A stretch of DNA of 64,000 nucleotides from Fratercula arctica (lineage: Eukaryota; Chordata; Aves; Charadriiformes; Alcidae): positions 31,334,727-31,398,726 of the forward strand of contig CANTUZ010000001.1 of NCBI GenBank assembly GCA_947846985.1, in the 5' to 3' direction. A program made the position numbers and the translations under genes. Of the stretch, positions 38,564 to 49,900 are shown one piece after another; the first letter of the stretch is position 1; every line of letters starts with the position of its first letter. The notes below the pieces were generated by a model that worked only from the letters and a program-made list of their open reading frames with translations, did no database searches and was not told where the DNA came from.

Positions 38564-39550
38564 GAAGAAAATGTCTTTCCTTCTCTTCAGAATCAAAACT
38601 AGGTACAACTCCAGAGTTCAGAAAGATAAGCAAAGATTTTGTGGCTGTTTAAGAGAAGTGGGAAGGCTACAGGGGGAATCCAGGCAGGCTTTTTTCCACA
38701 TTGAGTAAGGACAGGGAGGATGTTCTAGTAGTCACAGGTATGACTCCTCTATTTCTCATTGCATAGCATGAATGGCATATGCTAGGATGATACTGTATGG
38801 CTTATTTGCAAACTTCTGTGCATAACCACACTTAATATTGCCTAGTGATGTCAAAAATTAGTGGGAGGTCATGGAAAAGCTCCTTTCCTGGATTTTAGCT
38901 CGTATCTTGCCTTCCAGTATTCCCCACCTCCTCCTTGTTGGATTTGGCTCACCTCATTGTACATTATTACAAAGTCTCTAGAAAGGATGTCAAAATATCT
39001 ATAAAAAACTAAAAAAACTAGAAACCTCAGTTTATAAGAAAGAAATGAGGTTTGACAGCTTGTGAGGTTGTAGAGAGAGGATGAGGCAAATTTTTTGTAC
39101 TGAATGTTGCTCACATTTTCCCACCTTATTCTCAGTAATATTTTTTTCTTGGTTATTTTAAGATACTGGTATTGTTCAGCTAGGAGAACTGGGATGTAAG
39201 TGCGAATATTAAGTTACCTTCCATACATGTTGTTCACAACTCACCAAGATGAGTGAATGATGCAGAGATTATCCATCTCCAGACTGGTCAGAGAATAGTC
39301 CTGGTAAGCCAGAGTTGAGTACTTCTGTCATCTTGGTGAATGTAATTGGAATATGGACCCAGCTCACCAGCTGCGTAATCCTCGTCAGTCTTCTTGGCTG
39401 GAGACAGGAGGTGTTCTGTAAGTTCTGCAATTGCTTGAATGCAACCTGTTACGTCCTGACAATTGTTTTGGTATCCCTTCTTCATTTTCAGTACATCTCA
39501 TCATTAGAGGTTTAGCAATGAGGCCAGAGGAATAGATTGAGATCAGTTAT
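38564..39550. other. Unique spacer between CR1 copies
   Basis: About 1 kb of AT-rich DNA with no recognised element or coding signal. Confidence 0.5.
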
Positions 39551-41288
39551 CACAGAATCATAGAATCATAGAATTGTCAGGGTTGGAAGGAACATCTCCC
39601 ACTAGATCAGGTTGCTCAGAGCTCCACCCAGCCTGGCCTTAAAAACTTCCAGGGATGGGGCTTCCACCACCCCTCTGGCCAACCTGTTCCAGTGTCTCAC
39701 CACCCTCATGGTGAAGAACTTCTTCCTAATGTCCAATCTGAATCGACCCATCTCTAGTTTTAATCCATTCCCTCTAGTCCTACCATTACCCGACATCCTA
39801 AAAAGTCCCTCACCAGCTTTCTTGTAGGCCCCCTTAAGATACTGGTAGGCCACAATAAGGTCTCCTCAGACCCTTCTTTTCTCCAGGCTGAACAACTCCA
39901 ACTCGCTCAGTCTGTCCTCATAGGAGAGGTGCTCCAGACCTCTGATCATCCTCGTGGCCCTTCTCTGGACATGTTCCAGCACATCCATATCTCTCTTGTA
40001 GTAGGGACTCCAGAATTGGACGCAGTACTCCAGGTGGGGTCTCACAAGAGTGGAGTAGAGGGGGAGAATCACCTCCCTCGACTTGCTGGCCACGCTTCTC
40101 CTGATGCATCCCAGGATATGATTGGCTTTCTGGGCTGCTAGTGTGCACTGATGGCTCATGTTGAGCCTCTCGTCCACCAGCACCCCCAAGTCCTTTTCTT
40201 CAGGGCTGCTCTCAAGCCAGTCACTGCCCAGCCTATATCAGTGCTTGGGATTGCCCCGACCCAGATGGAGGACCTTGCACTTGGTCTTGTTGAACTTCAT
40301 GAGGTTGGCATGGGCCCACCTCTCCAGCCTGTCAAGGTCCCTCTGGATGGCATCCCTTCCCTCCAGTGTGTCAGCTGCCCCACACAGCTTGGTGTTGTCA
40401 GCAAACATGCTGAGGGTGCACTCTATGCCACTGTCCATGTCACTGACAAAGATGTTAAACAAGACCGGTCCTAGTACTGATCCTTGAGGGACTCCACTTG
40501 TCACTGGCCTCCACTTGGACATGGGCCCATTGACAGCCACTCTTTGGGTGCAGCCGTCAAGCCAGTTCTTTATCCACTGAATTGTCAGTCCATCAAACCC
40601 ATATTTTATCAGCTTGGAGACCAGGATGTCATGCAGGACAGTGTCAAAGGCTTTGCTCAGGTCCAGGTAAATGATGTCAGTTGCTCTCCCCTTGTCTATT
40701 GATGTTGTGACCTTCTCATAGAAGGCCACCAGGTTTGTCAGGCACAATCTGCCCTTGGTGAAGCCGTGTTGATTGTACCCAATCACCTCTTCTTTATTCT
40801 TCTGCCTCAGCAGTGCCTCCGGGAGGATCTGCTCCATAATCTTACCAGGCATGGAGGTGAGACTGATCGGCCTATAGTTCCCTGGTTCATCCTGCTTTCT
40901 CTTTTTGAAAATGGGGATTATGTTTCCCTTTTTCCAGTCAGTGGGGACTTCACCAGACTGCCATGACTTTTGGAATATAATAGAGAGTGGTTTAGCAACC
41001 TCATCCGTCAGTTTCCTCAGTACCTGTGGGTGTATCCCATTGGGTCCCACGGACTTGTACACTTTTAGATTCATCAGATGGTCACGAACCTGATCTTCAC
41101 TTACAATGGGCAGTTCTTTCCAACCCCTGTCATTGTCTTCTGTGACTCTAAGAGTGTGGCTGGAACACTTGCCAGTAAAGACTGAGGAAAAGAAGTCGTT
41201 GAGAACCTCGGTCTTCTCCATATCACTTGTCACCACATCTCCTGTTTCCTTTCTGAGGGGCCCCACACCTTCCCTTTGCTTTCACAAA
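39551..41288 (-). pseudogene. Well-preserved CR1 LINE ORF2 (RT domain to 3' end)
   Basis: The best-preserved coding relic of the window. A single minus-strand frame runs from about 41281 to a terminal TAG at 39602-39604 with no frameshift, interrupted by TGA at 40238-40240 and 39866-39868 (a third TGA at 41282-41284 sits at the uncertain 5' edge). Counting residue 1 at 41266, RT landmarks are NYRPISLTS (130-138), QHGFTKGR (166-173), motif [14 protein letters not shown] (198-210), motif [12 protein letters not shown] (257-267) and motif C at 288-291. Motif C reads FADN, so the second catalytic Asp is Asn (codon 40396-40394). After the RT come [36 protein letters not shown] and a C-terminal SNLI. 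The 3' untranslated region is only about 50 nt and ends in CR1 tail units. A full CR1 also has an ORF1 and an endonuclease N-terminal to the RT; both are absent by 5' truncation. ORF2 function is target-primed reverse transcription. Confidence 0.97.
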
Positions 41289-42270
41289 ACCAGAATGACA
41301 TGTGCAATTACTTTTAGTGATTTTCCAGCACCTCTCATCTGTGTTACTTGGCTCTTTGTTAAATCCTTTCATGTTTAGGAGATGAAGCATGTCACATATC
41401 GAGACAGCACTCTGAATTCTGCATCAATGGTGGCAGTGTTTACAAGTTGTACTTTTTCATAAATTATTTCTAAGATGCATTCCAACTTCTTCAAATCTTT
41501 CACACCCAGTTTGTTATGGAGCAGCATGTCAGATTTTTCATCTCACATTCTAGTGAAAAATCAATCCATCAGTCATCATTAGACACGCTGAAACAGATTT
41601 TTCAGTGTGGTGGAGGAGTGCTCAGCTCAAGGGGAAGGTTCGTGAACCCATGCAGACTGGTGACAATAGTTGCTTGACTTCACTGACACGACTCCCGTGA
41701 GACCTACAGGGGAGAGACAGATGGATGAGCAAACTCTGCAGGTCTGCTGGAGGGGAGGAGGAGTCTATTACAGAGGCTGCCTGAAGTGAGATTGCAGTGA
41801 GCTCCTTGCTTAGGGGCGCTGAATCATGCTATATGGAAGGGCCTAAGATCAGACAATGTGAATACCCTGGCACGGGAATTGTGGAATAATTACTAATTTG
41901 GCTAAAAATACAAAAGTACAGCATTGTTCACACATTAAGGAAAAGTATAAAATCAAGAGGCTTCTGAGGTAGAGAGCAGCTGCAGCTGGCATGCAAAGAA
42001 TTCAACATCTGCGATTCCCTGTGCAATATTGCTTGCGAAGCAACACAGGGAATAGAGTGGGATGGAAATTCTACGGCCAAACCCTGTGACAATACAACAG
42101 ATATGGGAACGAGATGGTACTATAGAACCGATAAGCTGCCCATTTACCACTCTGAGACAACATTTTGTCAAATTTTGATGAAATGCTGTCCTTTGTGCCA
42201 ACTTTGCTCATTATAATGTCATTATAATACCAAAACACACCTCCATCCCAAAGGCTACCCGCCTCCAAGG
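41289..42270. other. Spacer between CR1 and second LTR
   Basis: About 980 bases with no gene. The last 185 bases (42085-42270), starting tgtgacaatacaac, could alternatively be part of a longer LTR, but they lack a matching target duplication. The 5' copy of the duplication caagg lies at 42266-42270. Confidence 0.45.
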
Positions 42271-42410
42271 TGTGACCACTCCTCCTTGAGTCTGCGCCCT
42301 GAATTTTTCATAAACTATACCTTTAAATGTGAAGCGAGAGAATTTTACACCAATCATAATCAATGTATTTATGACTAAAGTCACTCAAATTCCACCTTCA
42401 AGGTAAAAAA

Positions 42411-42422
42411 TAGTATAAAAAT
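42411..42422 (+). promoter_or_regulatory. LTR TATA box
   Basis: tagtataaaaat lies about 140 bases into the solo LTR, placed as expected for the viral promoter at the U3/R junction. Whether it is still active is unknown. Confidence 0.6.
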
Positions 42423-42740
42423 AGCCCAAGAAAGGGGGGATATCCAGGGAAGACACCATCGCGAAGAACTCCATAACTGACTTCCGGGATCAGTCGACGG
42501 GCTGAGCCTTTCTTCCCCCCCATAGGGACGCCTTTGGGTAAGACTTAGTTTATACTGTGTGCTTTCTCGGGAAACTTAGAAATTTCTCTAGAGAATCTCT
42601 TTCCTACATTTATAGTCAGGCTGTATCGTTTATAACTTTGTCATGCGTTTTATATATGTAACAATACTTTCATTTGCACGTGCTTTGCAGACAGTGTATT
42701 TATCACCGGCAATCCTAAGAACCTATATATCTGCTGTTTA

Positions 42741-42746
42741 AATAAA
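42741..42746 (+). promoter_or_regulatory. LTR polyadenylation signal
   Basis: A canonical aataaa sits about 330 bases downstream of the LTR TATA box, preceded by tgctgttta and followed by ctgcactg. Its position fits the end of R. Confidence 0.6.
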
Positions 42747-43042
42747 CTGCACTGTTTAAGTAGCTAGTTGTTTTGGTTCCTCATTGAACGCGACGAAAGA
42801 CTTGAGAGCGGCTGTGCTAGTTCATGAGCACGACTAGACTGAAGGTGCAGTCCACTACTAGTGTATCCAAATCGTAATAGTTTAATACATATTAAACACG
42901 ATTGGACTGATAGTGCTGAATTGGGCATCACTCAGAATTTAAACCTAGCCGCACCTAGCCTCCCACCTCGGTGAGGAGTGTTAGAACACAAGGGGGTTTA
43001 TCTTCTGCCAAAACCGCTTTGCCTCTTTCCACGCAACAGGAA

Positions 43043-43080
43043 TATGGAGGAGACACCAGAGTATGGAGGAGACACCAGAG
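43043..43080. repeat. Perfect 19-bp tandem duplication
   Basis: The 19-base unit tatggaggagacaccagag occurs twice in direct succession (43043-43061 and 43062-43080). It lies only 55 bases downstream of the solo LTR. Perfect identity suggests a recent event, probably replication slippage. Confidence 0.95.
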
Positions 43081-43296
43081 TGGCTCCACAGCACCAGCAA
43101 AGCCTCAGTGTAAGGGAGACCTTGCAGTGGCTGGGTTGGAGGGTTGGCTTTAGGCCAAATGTGTGTCTCTACAGCCTTCAGGAGTAACCGACGGTTGTAT
43201 CCCCTGTCTGCAAAACTGTGACCATCCCACCCTAAAATGTTTTAAGCAAAATAAAAAAAACCCCCAAACATTAGCACCTTTTATTATGTGTTTGTT

Positions 43297-43870
43297 CACA
43301 GAATCATAGAATAGCCAAGGTTGAAAGGGACCTGGAAGATCATCTGGTCCAACCTGTCATGGAAAAAGGAGCCTATATGAGATTATCTAGCACTCTGTCC
43401 AATTGCACCTTGAAAACCTCCAGTGATGGGGATTTTACCATGTCCCTGGGGAGGCTGTTCCAGTCATTGGTTGTTCTCACTGTAAAAAATTCATTTCTTG
43501 TATTGAGATGAAACCTCTCCCAGTGCAACTTGTACTCATTGCCCCTTGTCTTCTCCATGAGTCTCTCTGTGAAGAGAGAGCCTCCCTCCTCTTTGTAGCT
43601 GCCCTTTAAGCGCTGGAACACTGTGACGAGGTTCCCCCTGAGCCTTCTCTTCTCCAGGGAGAAGAGACCCAAATCCTTCAGTCTTTCTTCATAGGGTAGG
43701 TTCTCCTACCCTTTGATCCCTTTGATCACCTTCATGGCTCTCCTTTGGACCCTCTCCAGTCTACCTGCATATTTCTTGAATCGTGGGGACAGAACTGGAC
43801 ACAGTACTCCAGGTGTGGCCTGACAAGCGCTGCATAGAGTGGGATGATCACGTCTCTATCTCTGGTAGTA
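43297..43870 (-). pseudogene. CR1 LINE, C-terminal ORF2 and 3' end
   Basis: A minus-strand CR1 copy of a different 3'-end type (plus-strand cacagaatcatagaatagcc, then ggttgaaagggacc). An open C-terminal frame from about 43705 to 43373 carries [19 protein letters not shown] and LRGNLVTVFQRLKG, then WNSLPRDMVKSPSLEVF and a terminal DNLI. Upstream the frame is stopped by a TAG near 43705, and a 9-bp tandem duplication (ctttgatccctttgatc, about 43711) lies in the neighbouring codons. The recognisable region ends near 43870, in the part coding for the [11 protein letters not shown] region and the codons just before it. Confidence 0.92.
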
Positions 43871-46818
43871 AAGCTCCTGCATTCTCCCTTTCTTCCTTAC
43901 TGGAATTTATACTTTTTGCAGTGAATGTGTCCCAGATAGATACGAAGCGTCAGGGGAAATTGCAAAAGTTGATGAAAGAATCTCCCAGTCTTGTGTTACA
44001 ACCTTTCACACAACATGTTACTTTTAATTTCATGTCCCTAAGGAATCTCAGTAATTTACCTTAATAAATGTATAATTTGCCAGCAAGATTTCTTTTTTCT
44101 TTTTAAGTTAACCTAGAGTAACTTAAAAAATTCATTTGCTGAATCTAAATCTTAGTGCTGAGCTGGATTTTTTGGAATCGATAATCACACTGAATAATGA
44201 GGCTAATGGATAATTAGAAAAAGCATATGGCTTCCTGCAACTTCATTATTCATGCCAGAAAATCACTGGGCAAACAGTATTAGTACAATATATTCCCTGA
44301 TCGCTGAGTGAAACATAGCTAAATCCTGTGCAGTGCTCAGACCGGATAGAGTGTGGGAGTAGTAAAGAAAACCCCCACAAATGGCACTGATTCTTCTTCT
44401 TAGGAAACAGCAGTGAACTTTTCTTATTATTGTCTACTGCACCCACTCTCCAGCAAAACCCCAAGATCTGGCTAGCTGTGCAAAACTCTTCATCATGACA
44501 CTGATTCCTTGTGTGCTGGACATGTGCTGGATTTCAGTGGAGACATTCTTTCTGTGACAGAGGGCGTCTCAAGCGGATGACTAGACAGTCAATAGGTAAC
44601 ATTCAGGCTGTGAAGGACCAACATATAACTTGGTGTTGAAGTGACTAGAAGTAGGAGGAATGGATGGAATAACTTCCAGTTTCTCAGTAGATCTGAAATC
44701 TTCATTGTTGCAACGTGTCAAAATGTCATGAGGTTCAGAATTGTGCATTCCACTCTCCTATAAGGCTGTGGGGATAACATCTCAGAGGTCACCTTATTTG
44801 TCCTGTTTAGGTCCTTGGACTGCTTAAATGTTAAAGGAGTGCTGAAATCACGCTTAGTAACAAGATGAAGGACACTGTATTTATTCTTATCTGCTCTTGG
44901 CCCTCTTAGCCCACCAGATGACATGCACATGTTGTTCACTGCTAAGCAGACGTATAACACTTGTTAGAAATCTTCCTAGAATTATCTGATTTTAGAAATG
45001 TTTATCAGTGGGGTCCCCATTTCTCCATTGTTATTTATCTGTGTATTTACCGTCTGCTCTTAAGCTTTTTATTAACTGTAGCTGTCAGTGCGTTAGTAAT
45101 TGAGAAGGTTTCTGAGAAGTTACTATCAAGGTCTATTTGGTAGTCCTCCTTTCTCTTTGTGATGTTTGGTGTCAGCTTCTGATCACCTACAACACGCAGT
45201 TGATTGCATTGGACTTTTCAAACATATATTGATTTCTGCAAATTTTGACCTCCAAGGTGCCTTTAGGAGATGAGATTACAAATAAACCTACCAGTGCCAT
45301 TCCTATACTATTTCTAACTGGAGTCAACTGCTTATTTTAATAACTATGTACTGAGATTCAGGCTACACTGTGACTAATTTCAGTGTGATTGACTCTGCAG
45401 GGTGGATTAGAATTTAGCGCCAGAGACTTGTTAATGGAGCATTTTCCAAGACTCTTTCTCCACCATGTAGTCTCGTCAACCTGTGAGAAAGGTTTGGCAA
45501 TATTTAACAAGACAATATAATATTGGCAATAATTTGGCAATAAGACAATAAATAACTGTCTTTTACTCCCCATTAGCACAGCAGTATGTGGTATGTTCGT
45601 GGTCTAGTTCTGTGCAAAGCAACGCAGAGTTGACCAAAGCCATCTATCAAGAATAAGGCTTAACAAAATCTGCATTTCTCCCTTTCCTTTTTAATTTTTT
45701 TTTTTTTTAATAGGAAGATCCAGTAGTGAAGGTTGCCCTACAGTTTTTCAGTCACATAAATGGACTTTAATGACGCCTTTTATCCCTGATCTCGCAAAGT
45801 TTGTAACAAAATTAACTTAAAACTGGGTGATTCTTTTCTATTTGGAGCAAATACTCAACTTTAGGTGCAATAGTAACAGGCCATTGAGCAGGACAAATAG
45901 AAATGACTGTGACCTAGGTACTTATAATTAGCATCCAGCTATATTTAGAGGATACTGAAAAGCAACTTACAAAAAAAAGAAAAAAAAGCTTTAGGATGAG
46001 TGCAAATTGCCAGTGGTGGAAAGGGCACATGGGAAGTCTAGCCTATCTACACATTGTATATCCATTTCTGTCAAAAACAAGCAATAAATTATATGTAGAA
46101 ATGACAAAGGAAGGATTCTCCGTCTTGGTGGAAAACCTCACACTTTTCAGGATGAATGCCATTTTTGTCTTCCTCTTCTGTCTTTTTTTTTTTCTTTTTG
46201 TCTTTAATTCTAGTGGTTTTCAAGTGCACCTGCTATCTAATAAAATTTAAAACTGCACAGAAACCTAAAAATTCACATCTTTAAAAAATGAGAAAGAGCG
46301 AGCTTATGGATGCATGAATTAAGTGTGTTAAATAGCACATGTTGCTGTGCAATTTGAAAAAAGTTAATCAACACCCTTTGATATAAGCCCAACACAATTC
46401 ACAGCCCACAGATGTGACTCAGAAGCAAAGTTCTCTATTAAAATGTCAGGCTTGTCATTTATTCCTTTTGCCATTTACTTACTTCTTTGGGGAAAACTTT
46501 ATTCATTAATGCTGTTTTTTATTCTTGGTAGCAGTCGTGCTCTGGTGAACACTTCTATTTGCGTTCAGTCCTGAAATTTGGGCTCTCTTATGAGAAGTTT
46601 ACATATGGTCCTGTGCTGCATGTAGTGTTTGAATCTATGCAGTTTTGTGTGTGTAAAACAGCTACAGCACCACACAGGAAATAATTAAGTTAAAAATAAA
46701 TACCCAGTCAAGTCCTTAAGATCATCGGGATGAGGAGGAGAGCAGAAGACAACAAAATGAGCTTGGAACTTACTTTCCTTCCAAGAGAGTCTTTAGGAAC
46801 ATGTGCATTATAAGACAG
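43871..46818. other. AT-rich unique sequence
   Basis: About 2.9 kb without a gene or recognised repeat. It has poly-T tracts at 45695-45708 and 46183-46193. Confidence 0.5.
45695..45708. repeat. Poly-T tract (14)
   Basis: A homopolymer run within AT-rich DNA. Confidence 0.85.
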
Positions 46819-46935
46819 GTAGACATAGTGCTTGGGGACATGGTTTAGTGGTGGTTTTGGCAGTGTTTGATGGTTGGACTCGATGATCTTAAAGGTCCCT
46901 TCCAACCCAGGTGATTCTATGATTCTATGATTCAG
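46819..46935 (+). mobile_element. CR1 LINE, short 3' end, plus strand
   Basis: It contains gtgcttggggacatggttt (the end of ORF2, coding VLGDMV before the stop), then ggactcgatgatcttaaagg, ttccaaccc and a tail with two gattctat units. It belongs to the same 3'-end type as the copies at 5346, 7848 and 37797. The 5' limit is uncertain by a few tens of bases because codons just upstream may also be CR1-derived. Confidence 0.92.
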
Positions 46936-49900
46936 GGCTGGAACACTAAATATATGACAAGGCTGGAAAGGATTGTATATTAATACTGGAGTACACAGTA
47001 TTTTCAAATTGACCAGGGAAGTGGCAATGATAAGAGATAAAGCCAGGGAGAGAAAGTCACTAAAAATTGCCCTTTCCTCTTTCCAAGAGAGCCACTGATT
47101 GCACTGTGTCCTCCTAAAAAGCTGTGCAGGGACTACTGAATGCTCAGTATGGCTATTCATAGCAGACAGGTATCCTCAGATCATTTTTCCGCCTTCTCAG
47201 AGAGCCAGAGCAGAGGCTGGTGGTTGTGTGATAAGCACAGATCACTCAAGATCCATGGACATCAGAGGAACAAATTTGAACTGTTCCCTGTAGCAGCAAA
47301 TTGCAGTAGAAAAGATACAGAGATTCTCACAGTATTATTTATTCTCAAACTTCCTTACAAAGAAATTGCCATGGTCCTGGGTGGTATGAGCTACTGTACT
47401 TGGACATCTTTTGCATCTAAAAAATTACAAGAGTATGCTTCCTGGGAGGAATGAACACTGTGATTATGCTTCTGTTATCTGAATTTGACAAGAAATGTCA
47501 TTCTGAAAGGTACAGTGCATTGCTTCTATAAGCCTGATTGTGAGTGACGTCCACTAGTCACCTTTCAGATGAGTAGATAATTGGAAATGTGCTCTTCTAT
47601 CATCTCTGGCTGGGTCTCTCAGGAAATCTCTATTATCTCTCTATTATGTCCTTTGGGGAGAATGGAGCGGCTTCTTTAATATGCCTCTCCAGCTTCCAGC
47701 CACTGCGATGAGCTACTTCGCGTTGCTTTACTGCGTGGGTGACCTCTGCTTCAGTCCTTGGAGCTGCTGGCAGAGCAAGGGGCTGCTCTGTGTGAGCAGG
47801 CTTTCATAGTCCATCCCATAACCTTTTCCTGGGACACATGGCAGCTCTTGTAAATTAACATCACTCCACCGAGTCCACTGTGAAATGGACCTGCAGTGGT
47901 TGGCATCAGCCTGTCCTAGCCTCTGTGTACATCCTCCACCATGCCCTGGACCACTGTTCCCTTGGGGCTTCTTTATCTGCTTTCCTCCACTGCACATCCC
48001 CTCCTCCTTTGCTGTTGTCTTTCCCAGAGGGTGCCATCCCCTCTTCTCCAGACACCTTAAAGTGAGGGCTGGGTGGCTTACACAGAGCAGAAGTAAAACT
48101 GCATTAATCTCTGGTTTCTTACGACCACCTTGTCTGTGGGTATCCTTGTTTTGTAGTTATTACTCACTGGTTTCGCGAGGTATGTGTAAGCTGTGCTGTG
48201 TCAGCACGTACTGACAGCGTTACAAGGTTATCCTCCATATTGGACAAACTCTGGGGAAGCAGACGTACTTAATGTGTTTGTAGGATTTCAATAAGTAGGA
48301 CGTTTAGGACATTATTTTGCACCTCAGCAGCAGTTTATAATCTGAAGCAATCTCTCACTTTGACTCCAAGAAATATCCCTGTGCTAATACCTTTTTAATG
48401 GATGTATCCTGCTCGTTTCTTTTTTTAACAAAAAGCGCTGGTGAGAAGCAACACAGGCTGACTTTCATCTAACTGACTTCCAAAAATCTTCCCGCAGACT
48501 AATCTATATTTCATTAGCTGAAGTACATAAGATGCTGTATGCCTCTTGATTTATGAGCAAAATTTTATGAGAAATATGAACTGTATAATGTAGCCAATCC
48601 GTCATTCAGAGATAAGTATTAGTAACCCTAGCCAAAATCAAAATTCTTCTGGGCTGCTATCCAGTGATTATATCAGATAATTTTCCAGAGGTCCCAGAAC
48701 ACTACAACATAGGTAAATTGGCCTTCAGACCAAGTGCTACGCTAGAATGTGTAATTTCTTGAAAAAGAATCATTAATCTCAATTTTGTCCTGAATTAATA
48801 TACTCCAGCGATGACACCACACTTTGGCTTGAGATTTGTGTGTGGCAACAGAGAAGAAGAGAGGGACTTAAAAAGACCTGATGAACGTCTTGTGTCCCTG
48901 CCTGCAGTAATTGGTCTAGTAGATGAAGTCACTTCTCCCTAACCCTTCAAGATATTTAGACCGCTATGGTTACAGCAACACACTTGCTATTTCCAGATCT
49001 ACACAGATTTTAAGGGAACTCCCCCCATTGCTGAGGGCTGGGTTAAGACCCTGGATTCAGGTTCAGGCTGAGAACTTCTCTGTCTGCTGGACAGTGGCTG
49101 TGCGAGGCTGCTCGTGCATCTCCTACGCGGGGCAAACAGAGCACACGTCACTGGTTTTGGGTAGACCTGTGAGGAGAACCAGATATGGGATGGACAGATC
49201 TGTGCTGTGGGTCACAGCTGCAGCGATGATTCTGGATTTAGGGGGTGGGATTTAATTTTCTAACCTCCAATTCCATGGGGACTTTGGGCACACAAGGCAA
49301 AGCTATGACTTGTCTCAGAGCATTCCTGGTTTCAGTCCTTGTGTCTCACTGAATGTACAATTTTATCCAGGGATACCTTCACACAGGGTGCGCAGCTGGA
49401 GCTGGAGACCCAGACTTCCCTTCTGCACATGGACACTGAAATTGCTGGATCATAGGGTGCGATTCTGATGGGCTCTCACCTTCCAGCACCAGAGATATCA
49501 AGTTTCTATATCACAGGCAAAAATGAAAGATGTCATCTTCCTCCCCTGTTTACTTCCAGTTCTTTGCCTAAGGCACTATTTTGGAAAGATGGAAACACAG
49601 GAATCTGCACTGTTTCATGGTGGTACCATGGCCCACTGCTTCCCAGGCAAGGGGGAATTAATTCCCATTCCTTATGGAAATGGAATTACTCTCCCTCCAG
49701 CCTCTTCTAAAAGACAGAGGCAGTTGACAGACCCTGCCCCAAAGGGATCCCTTTGTGTGGGTGCCCGATGGGGATCCTGGCTTCATGTAGGTGCCTGTGT
49801 CTGAAGGAGGATGCTTCCTTCCCTTTGGAGTTTCCTATTAGGTGATTTTTTACCCTTCTGCAAAACTTTGTGTGCTGACTACTGTGAATCCTATTTTGAG

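Larger units (their letters stand above)
42271..42988 (+). mobile_element. Solo LTR of an avian endogenous retrovirus, 5-bp TSD
   Basis: This 718-bp element begins TGTGACCACTCCTCC and ends GAGGAGTGTTAGAACA. The ends form an imperfect inverted repeat sharing CACTCCTC. The flanks carry identical caagg copies (42266-42270, 42989-42993). Promoter and processing signals are visible: a TATA box tagtataaaaat (42411-42422) and a polyadenylation signal aataaa (42741-42746). Unlike its surroundings it keeps many CpGs (for example atcgcgaag, gtcgacggg, gaacgcgacg), suggesting a younger insertion. No internal gag, pol or env, primer-binding site or polypurine tract is adjacent, so it is a solo LTR. A 5-bp duplication suits ERVL or class I; the class is inferred. 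The 5' boundary could instead lie upstream, near 42085. Confidence 0.75.

Noticed and set aside
42085..42270. Alternative 5' extension of the second LTR, starting TGTGACAATAC
   Set aside because: Its left flank (accc) does not match the right flank (caagg), and its terminus pairs less well with the LTR 3' end than TGTGACCACTCC does. It is kept only as a stated alternative.
46708..47160. 150-codon minus-strand open frame
   Set aside because: It runs antisense through the CR1 3' fragment at 46819-46935 and has no independent support.
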